From NCBI GenBank assembly GCA_015494005.1, contig WGCB01000194.1:1-7788 (forward strand): 7,788 nt of DNA, given 5' to 3'. Below, in pieces: positions 4,313 to 7,788 of the stretch. This stretch comes from Caldilineaceae bacterium. Lineage in GTDB: Bacteria > Chloroflexota > Anaerolineae > Caldilineales > Caldilineaceae. The translations under genes were made by a program, and so were the position numbers. Under the pieces are notes generated by a model. That model worked only from the letters and a program-made list of their open reading frames with translations. It did no database searches and was not told the origin of the DNA. Within the stretch, counting starts at the first letter, position 1. The number at the start of each line of letters is the position of its first letter.

Positions 4313-5701
4313 GTGACCGAGACGCCGAGCATGAGAGCCCAGAACCCTCCTTCCCGCCACTCCTTGCCCCGCACCCTGGCCTACGCCTTCGGGATGTTCG
4401 GGGTGGCCCTCTCCTACCAGGCTTTCGTGGGCTGGAGCCAGTACTTCTACCTGGACGTGCTGGGCTTGGCCCCCCTGGCCATGAGCTGGGCGTGGACCCT
4501 CTTCACCCTCTGGAACATGGTGAACGATCCGATAGCCGGCCAGCTCAGTGACCGCACCCGCACTCGCTGGGGCAAGCGCATCCCCTGGATCGCGGGCTTG
4601 AGCCTGCCCCTGGGCCTGAGCTTCGCCCTGCTGTGGATGCCGCCGGGGAGCTTCGTGGCCCAGGGCGGTCGGCTCTTCGGCGCCCTCTGGTGGTATTTCC
4701 TGGCCGTGCTCCTCCTCTTCGACACCCTCTGGTCGGCCATCACCATCAACTACGTGGCCCTCTTCCCCCAGATGTTCCCCAGCCAGGCGGAGCGGGCCAA
4801 AGTCTCTGGCCTGCGCCAGATGTTCTCCATCCTGGCGGTGATCATCGGCATCACCTTCACCGCGGAGATCGCCCAGGCCGTGGGCTGGGCCCGCATGGGG
4901 CTGCTCCTGGGCGGGCTGACCACCCTGGCCTTCCTCGTCTCCCTCCTGGGCAGCCGGGAGGATCCAGCCCAGGAAGAGCGGGAGATCCCCTTGCTGGAGT
5001 CCCTGCGCCTGACCTTCGCCAGCCGCTCCTTCCGCTGGTTCATCCTCATGAACGTGGCCGTGGAGTTCGTGCTACTCATCCTGCCCGCCATCGTGCCCCT
5101 CTACGCCAAGTACGTCCTGGGGGAGACGGATGGTCTGCGCCAGGGCCTGCTCAGCGGAGCCGCCTTCCTGGTGGCCATCCCCTCCTTCTTCCTGTGGACC
5201 TGGGCGGCCCGCCGTTGGGGCAGCCGCCGGGCCCTCATGGCCTCCCTGCTCCTCTTCGGCCTGACCCTCATCCCCCTGGCCTTCGTGGATCGCTTCAACC
5301 AGGCCGTGACGGTCACCGGGCTGCTGGGGGTGGGCCTGGCCGGGCTGCTCATGCTGCGGGACATCATGCTGGCGGATGTGATCGACGAGGACGCCCTCCA
5401 TTCCGGCGCCCGGCGGGAAGGCATGTTCTTCGGCATGAACGGCTTTGTCATCCGGGCGGCCTTTGCCTTCCAGGGGATCCTCATCGGCAGCATGCTGGCC
5501 ATCACCGGCTACGATCCCACCCTGCCGGCCCAGCCGCCGGCCGTGGCCACGGGCCTGCGAGGGCTGATGGTCCTGGCTCCCTGGGTTGGGGTGCTGGTGG
5601 GTCTGCTGGCGGCCTGGCGCTACCCTCTTCACGGAGCCCGCCTGGCCCGGGTCAAAGCCCAGGTCTACGGGCTTGTTCACGAAAGGAGTGCAACACCATG
5701 A
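4313..5701 (+). CDS. MFS transporter, GPH/MelB-like (MFS_2, PF13347)
   Basis: This encodes 462 residues with about twelve hydrophobic segments. Signatures of the glycoside-pentoside-hexuronide:cation symporter family are YFYLDVLGL (44-52), LWNMVNDPIAG (67-77), QLSDRTRTRWGKR (78-90), and late in the protein DVIDEDALHSGARREGMFFG. Substrate cannot be told; sugars or other small organic solutes are typical. Compared with E. coli/Salmonella MelB (WDxxND, cation-site Asp55/Asn58/Asp59), this protein has WNxxND, so the first aspartate is asparagine. The GTG at 4313 is preferred because GGAAAGGG (4297-4304) lies eight bases upstream. The ATG at 4331 is the alternative (456 residues) but has no good Shine-Dalgarno. 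The frame is open back to an ATG at 4220, but that lies within the ars promoter region. It overlaps the next gene by four bases. Confidence 0.85.
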   Translation: MTETPSMRAQNPPSRHSLPRTLAYAFGMFGVALSYQAFVGWSQYFYLDVLGLAPLAMSWAWTLFTLWNMVNDPIAGQLSDRTRTRWGKRIPWIAGLSLPLGLSFALLWMPPGSFVAQGGRLFGALWWYFLAVLLLFDTLWSAITINYVALFPQMFPSQAERAKVSGLRQMFSILAVIIGITFTAEIAQAVGWARMGLLLGGLTTLAFLVSLLGSREDPAQEEREIPLLESLRLTFASRSFRWFILMNVAVEFVLLILPAIVPLYAKYVLGETDGLRQGLLSGAAFLVAIPSFFLWTWAARRWGSRRALMASLLLFGLTLIPLAFVDRFNQAVTVTGLLGVGLAGLLMLRDIMLADVIDEDALHSGARREGMFFGMNGFVIRAAFAFQGILIGSMLAITGYDPTLPAQPPAVATGLRGLMVLAPWVGVLVGLLAAWRYPLHGARLARVKAQVYGLVHERSATP

Positions 5702-6531
5702 TCGTCGCCATGATGGCCCTGCAGATCCTGCTGGTGGTGATTGGCCCCTTCGTCCTGGCCTGGTGGATCCATCGCCGCCTCGGCGCCTCCTGGAGCTCCT
5801 GGGGCTGGGGCGCGCTGACCTGGACGGCCTCCCAGATGCTGCTGCGCATCCCGCTTCTGGCAGTGGTCACCATCGCTCTGCGGGGTCGCTTCGCGGAGAT
5901 GGACCCCGACACCGCCTTCTGGATCAACCTGGTGGTGCTCACCCTCAGCGCGGCCCTCTTCGAGGAGGTGGGGCGCTACCTGGTCATGCGCTACCTGGGC
6001 AAGAAGGTGCGAGACTGGAAGGAGGGGGTGATGTTCGGCGCCGGCCACGGAGGCATGGAGGCCATCCTGCTGGTGGGCCTGTCCGCCGCGGTGAGCCTTG
6101 CCCTGATCCTGGCCGGGGAGCGGCTCCTGTCCCTGGTCCAGAACACCAGCCCGGAGCAGGCGGATCTCCTCCGGCAGCAGATCGAGAGCTTGCGCAGCAT
6201 GGCCTGGTGGATGCCCTTCCTGGGCGTCTGGGAGCGGGTGCTGGCCATCACCTTCCACATCTCCGCCTCCCTGCTGGTGCTGAGGGCCGTGGTGCACGGG
6301 GAGCAGAGGTGGCTCTGGCTCTCGGTCCTCTGGCACACGTTCCTCAACGCGGCCGCGCTGCTGGCCGTCCGCTACACCAACCCGGTGGCCACCGAGGGGA
6401 TCCTCACCCTGATCACCGTCCTGGCCGTGGTGATCATCCTGCGCAGCCGGGCCTGGTTTCCCCTCGGGCAAGGGGCCACGGAGAGCGGTGGCCAGGGCGA
6501 GAGCGGCGTAGACACCGGGGCGATAAGATAG
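5698..6531 (+). CDS. YhfC-family intramembrane metalloprotease-like protein (PF10086)
   Basis: This encodes a 277-residue membrane protein with about seven to eight hydrophobic segments. Conserved polar motifs inside TM segments are FEEVGRY (88-94; Glu89, Glu90, Arg93), GAGHGGMEA (114-122; His117, Glu121), ITFHISAS (184-191; His187) and LWHTFLNA (211-218; His213, Asn217). This EE..R / H..E / H / H..N pattern matches the YhfC family, related to CAAX-protease/ABI glutamic-type intramembrane proteases. Cleavage substrates are unknown for this family, and activity here is inferred. The ATG at 5698 overlaps the MFS stop as ATGA, and AAGGAG (5683-5688) is nine bases upstream, so the two genes are almost certainly co-transcribed and translationally coupled. 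The tail after about residue 255 is Gly/Ser-rich and probably disordered. Confidence 0.85.
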   Translation: MIVAMMALQILLVVIGPFVLAWWIHRRLGASWSSWGWGALTWTASQMLLRIPLLAVVTIALRGRFAEMDPDTAFWINLVVLTLSAALFEEVGRYLVMRYLGKKVRDWKEGVMFGAGHGGMEAILLVGLSAAVSLALILAGERLLSLVQNTSPEQADLLRQQIESLRSMAWWMPFLGVWERVLAITFHISASLLVLRAVVHGEQRWLWLSVLWHTFLNAAALLAVRYTNPVATEGILTLITVLAVVIILRSRAWFPLGQGATESGGQGESGVDTGAIR

Positions 6532-6541
6532 CCGGAAATGT

Positions 6542-6570
6542 TTGTACCAAATCCTCAGATATGCTATATT
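6542..6570 (+). promoter_or_regulatory. dnaN promoter (extended -10 sigma70 type)
   Basis: TTGTAC (6542-6547) is separated by 17 bases from TATATT (6565-6570; five of six to TATAAT), which is preceded by TGC, making an extended -10 (TGCTATATT, 6562-6570). This AT-rich patch stands out in a GC-rich region and lies just 10 bases after the YhfC stop. The predicted start near 6577 leaves a leader of about 100 bases before dnaN. Confidence 0.65.
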
Positions 6571-6674
6571 ATCGTCAATCAACATCCCCGGTCGCGAGGA
6601 CGGACCACCGGTCCCCGCCACGACCTGCTCACCTTGCGAATCAATCCCTGCAAATCTATCCTTAGGAGGACGTA
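6571..6674 (+). other. dnaN 5' leader
   Basis: About 100 non-coding bases lie between the promoter and the dnaN GTG. They contain GGACC-ACC-GGTCC (6602-6614), a 5-bp stem with a three-base loop, too small to call a regulatory element with confidence. The leader ends in the strong Shine-Dalgarno GGAGGA (6665-6670). I see no terminator for the upstream operon here, so readthrough into dnaN is possible. Confidence 0.4.
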
Positions 6675-7788
6675 GTGCGGGTAAGCTGCTTCCAAGAAAA
6701 CCTCGCCAAAGGGCTCTCCATCGTGGGGCGGGCGGTCTCGTCCCGCAGCACGTTGCCGGTGTTGGGCAACATCCTGTTGGAGGCCAAGGACAACCAGCTG
6801 CGCCTGGCTGCCACCAACCTGGAGATCGGCATCAACTGCTGGATCGGCGCCCGGGTGGAGGACGAAGGGGCCATCACCGTGCCGGCCCGTCTGCTGACCG
6901 AGTTCGTCAACAGCCTGCCGCCGGAGCGGATCGACATGGAGCTGGCCGTCCGCACCCAGACGCTGCACCTCCAGTGCGCCCGCTACGACGCCAACATCAA
7001 GGGCATCGACGCTGCGGAGTTCCCCATCATCCCCACCGTGGACAACGGCAACGGCCCCGAGGAGACCGCGGAGGTGCTGGAGGGCAGCACCATCGCCCTG
7101 GAGACCACCGGCCTGCGCAAGATGATCGACCAGGTGATCTTCGCCGCGGCCACGGACGAGAGCCGGCCCACCCTCACCGGCGTGGAGGTGGCCTTCAAGG
7201 GGGATCGTCTGACCATGGCCGCCACCGACGGCTACCGCCTGAGCGTGCGCAGCGTGGAGCTGGACCATCCCTTCCAAGAGGAGATCACCGTCATCGTCCC
7301 GGCCCGCAGCCTGGGCGAGCTGGCCCGGGTCCTGGCCGACGCGGACGACGAGCAGCCGGTCCAGGTCACGGTGACCCAGGCCCGGAACCAGATCCTCTTC
7401 CGGGTGCAGGGCAAGGGGACCCAGGCCCGGGGCGCCTTCCACAAGGTGGACATCGTGAGCCAGCTCATCGACGCCCGCTTCCCGGACTATCGAGCCATCA
7501 TCCCCAAGAGCTACCAGACCCGCACCGTGGTGGACACCCAGGAGCTCCTGAAGGCCGTGCGGGTGGCCCATCTCTTCGCCCGGGACAACGCCAACATCGT
7601 GCGGCTGAAGGTGATCCCCACCAACGGGGAGACGCCTGGCGCGGTGCAGCTCATCGCCACCAGCGCGGAGATGGGGGACAACGTCAACGAGCTGGACGCC
7701 CTGGTGGAGGGCGACGAGCTGGACATCGCCTTCAACGCCCGCTACCTCATCGATGTCCTCAGCCAGATCGACCAGCCCCAGGTGGTCC
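6675..7788 (+). CDS. dnaN: DNA polymerase III beta subunit (sliding clamp), 3' end outside window
   Basis: The frame is open for 371 codons from GTG 6675 to the window edge. The clamp is a ring-forming homodimer that tethers DNA polymerase III to DNA. The protein begins MRVSCFQENLAKGLSIVGRAV, continues STLPVLGNILLEA (about 26-38), LAATNLEIGI and PARLLTEFVNSLP, then ATDGYRLS (183-190, domain 2) and FPDYRAIIP (269-277, start of domain 3), all strong DnaN signatures. The three-domain layout is intact. By comparison with the usual 370-390+ residues and the missing C-terminal motif (…MPM-type end), roughly 30 residues lie beyond the window. GTG is chosen because GGAGG (6665-6669) is five bases upstream and the N-terminus aligns with the family. 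Upstream is not dnaA but a transporter/protease pair. Confidence 0.97.
   Translation, partial: MRVSCFQENLAKGLSIVGRAVSSRSTLPVLGNILLEAKDNQLRLAATNLEIGINCWIGARVEDEGAITVPARLLTEFVNSLPPERIDMELAVRTQTLHLQCARYDANIKGIDAAEFPIIPTVDNGNGPEETAEVLEGSTIALETTGLRKMIDQVIFAAATDESRPTLTGVEVAFKGDRLTMAATDGYRLSVRSVELDHPFQEEITVIVPARSLGELARVLADADDEQPVQVTVTQARNQILFRVQGKGTQARGAFHKVDIVSQLIDARFPDYRAIIPKSYQTRTVVDTQELLKAVRVAHLFARDNANIVRLKVIPTNGETPGAVQLIATSAEMGDNVNELDALVEGDELDIAFNARYLIDVLSQIDQPQVV

Noticed and set aside
4136..4360. N-terminal extension of ArsR up to an ATG at 4360
   Set aside because: It would place the arsR promoter and operator inside its own coding region and add 80 residues unrelated to the family. Well-spaced ribosome binding sites exist at 4120 and 4135.
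4633..6531. A 632-codon frame running from within the MFS gene into the YhfC gene, suggesting a fusion
   Set aside because: The first part is the out-of-frame shadow of the MFS gene (Gly/Pro/His/Arg-rich). Only the part from ATG 5698, with its own Shine-Dalgarno and YhfC motifs, is real.
6602..6614. GGACC-ACC-GGTCC as a terminator for the MFS/YhfC operon or a riboswitch
   Set aside because: The stem is only five pairs with a three-base loop and no T-tract follows; no known riboswitch consensus is recognised.
1..7788. CRISPR arrays, tRNA/rRNA genes, insertion sequences or integrase genes
   Set aside because: I found no regularly spaced repeats, RNA gene signatures, transposase motifs or terminal inverted repeats. 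The only repeats are the two 15-bp tandem duplications and short inverted repeats.

Overview
This is a 7.8-kb, GC-rich bacterial chromosomal segment with tightly packed genes. The DnaN sequence, together with a two-TM PLDc_N-type protein, a YhfC-type protease and a GPH-type transporter, resembles what I recall of Chloroflexota (Anaerolineae/Caldilineae-like). That is recall-based inference; no rRNA or other decisive marker is present.

Layout. (1) Positions 1-454, plus strand: the last 32 codons of what looks like a sensor histidine kinase, then an 80-residue two-TM protein, then a strong hairpin between convergent genes. (2) Positions 519-4135, minus strand: a complete five-gene arsenic-resistance operon in the order arsR, ArsP-like permease (DUF318/PF03773), small CxxC thioredoxin, thioredoxin-type arsenate reductase arsC, and ACR3 arsenite efflux permease. 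(3) Positions 4136-4312: a divergent regulatory region. It holds a sigma70-like arsR promoter whose -35/-10 spacer contains a perfect 6-4-6 palindrome (ATGCAA/TTGCAT), the probable ArsR operator. (4) Positions 4313-6531, plus strand: a GPH/MelB-like MFS transporter joined by an ATGA stop/start overlap to a YhfC-family intramembrane metalloprotease. (5) Positions 6541-7788, plus strand: an extended -10 promoter and dnaN (DNA polymerase III beta clamp), cut off by the window end about 30 codons before its expected stop.

How the genes work together. ArsR would release its operator when As(III) binds a Cys-Val-Cys motif. ArsC would reduce arsenate to arsenite using its Cys triad, with electrons possibly from the small thioredoxin encoded just upstream. 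ACR3 would export arsenite. The ArsP-like permease may export another arsenical, such as a trivalent organoarsenical, or work with the thioredoxin in a way not visible here. The transporter/protease pair has no evident arsenic role but shares the intergenic region with arsR.

The most unusual DNA-level features are two separate 15-bp tandem duplications, each with one mismatch. One duplicates a Shine-Dalgarno plus start codon in front of arsR; the other duplicates the stop-codon region of the permease. I found no clearly novel system. The ars operon is a recognisable type with some uncommon details: a dedicated thioredoxin, a four-cysteine ArsR tail, and duplicated translation signals.
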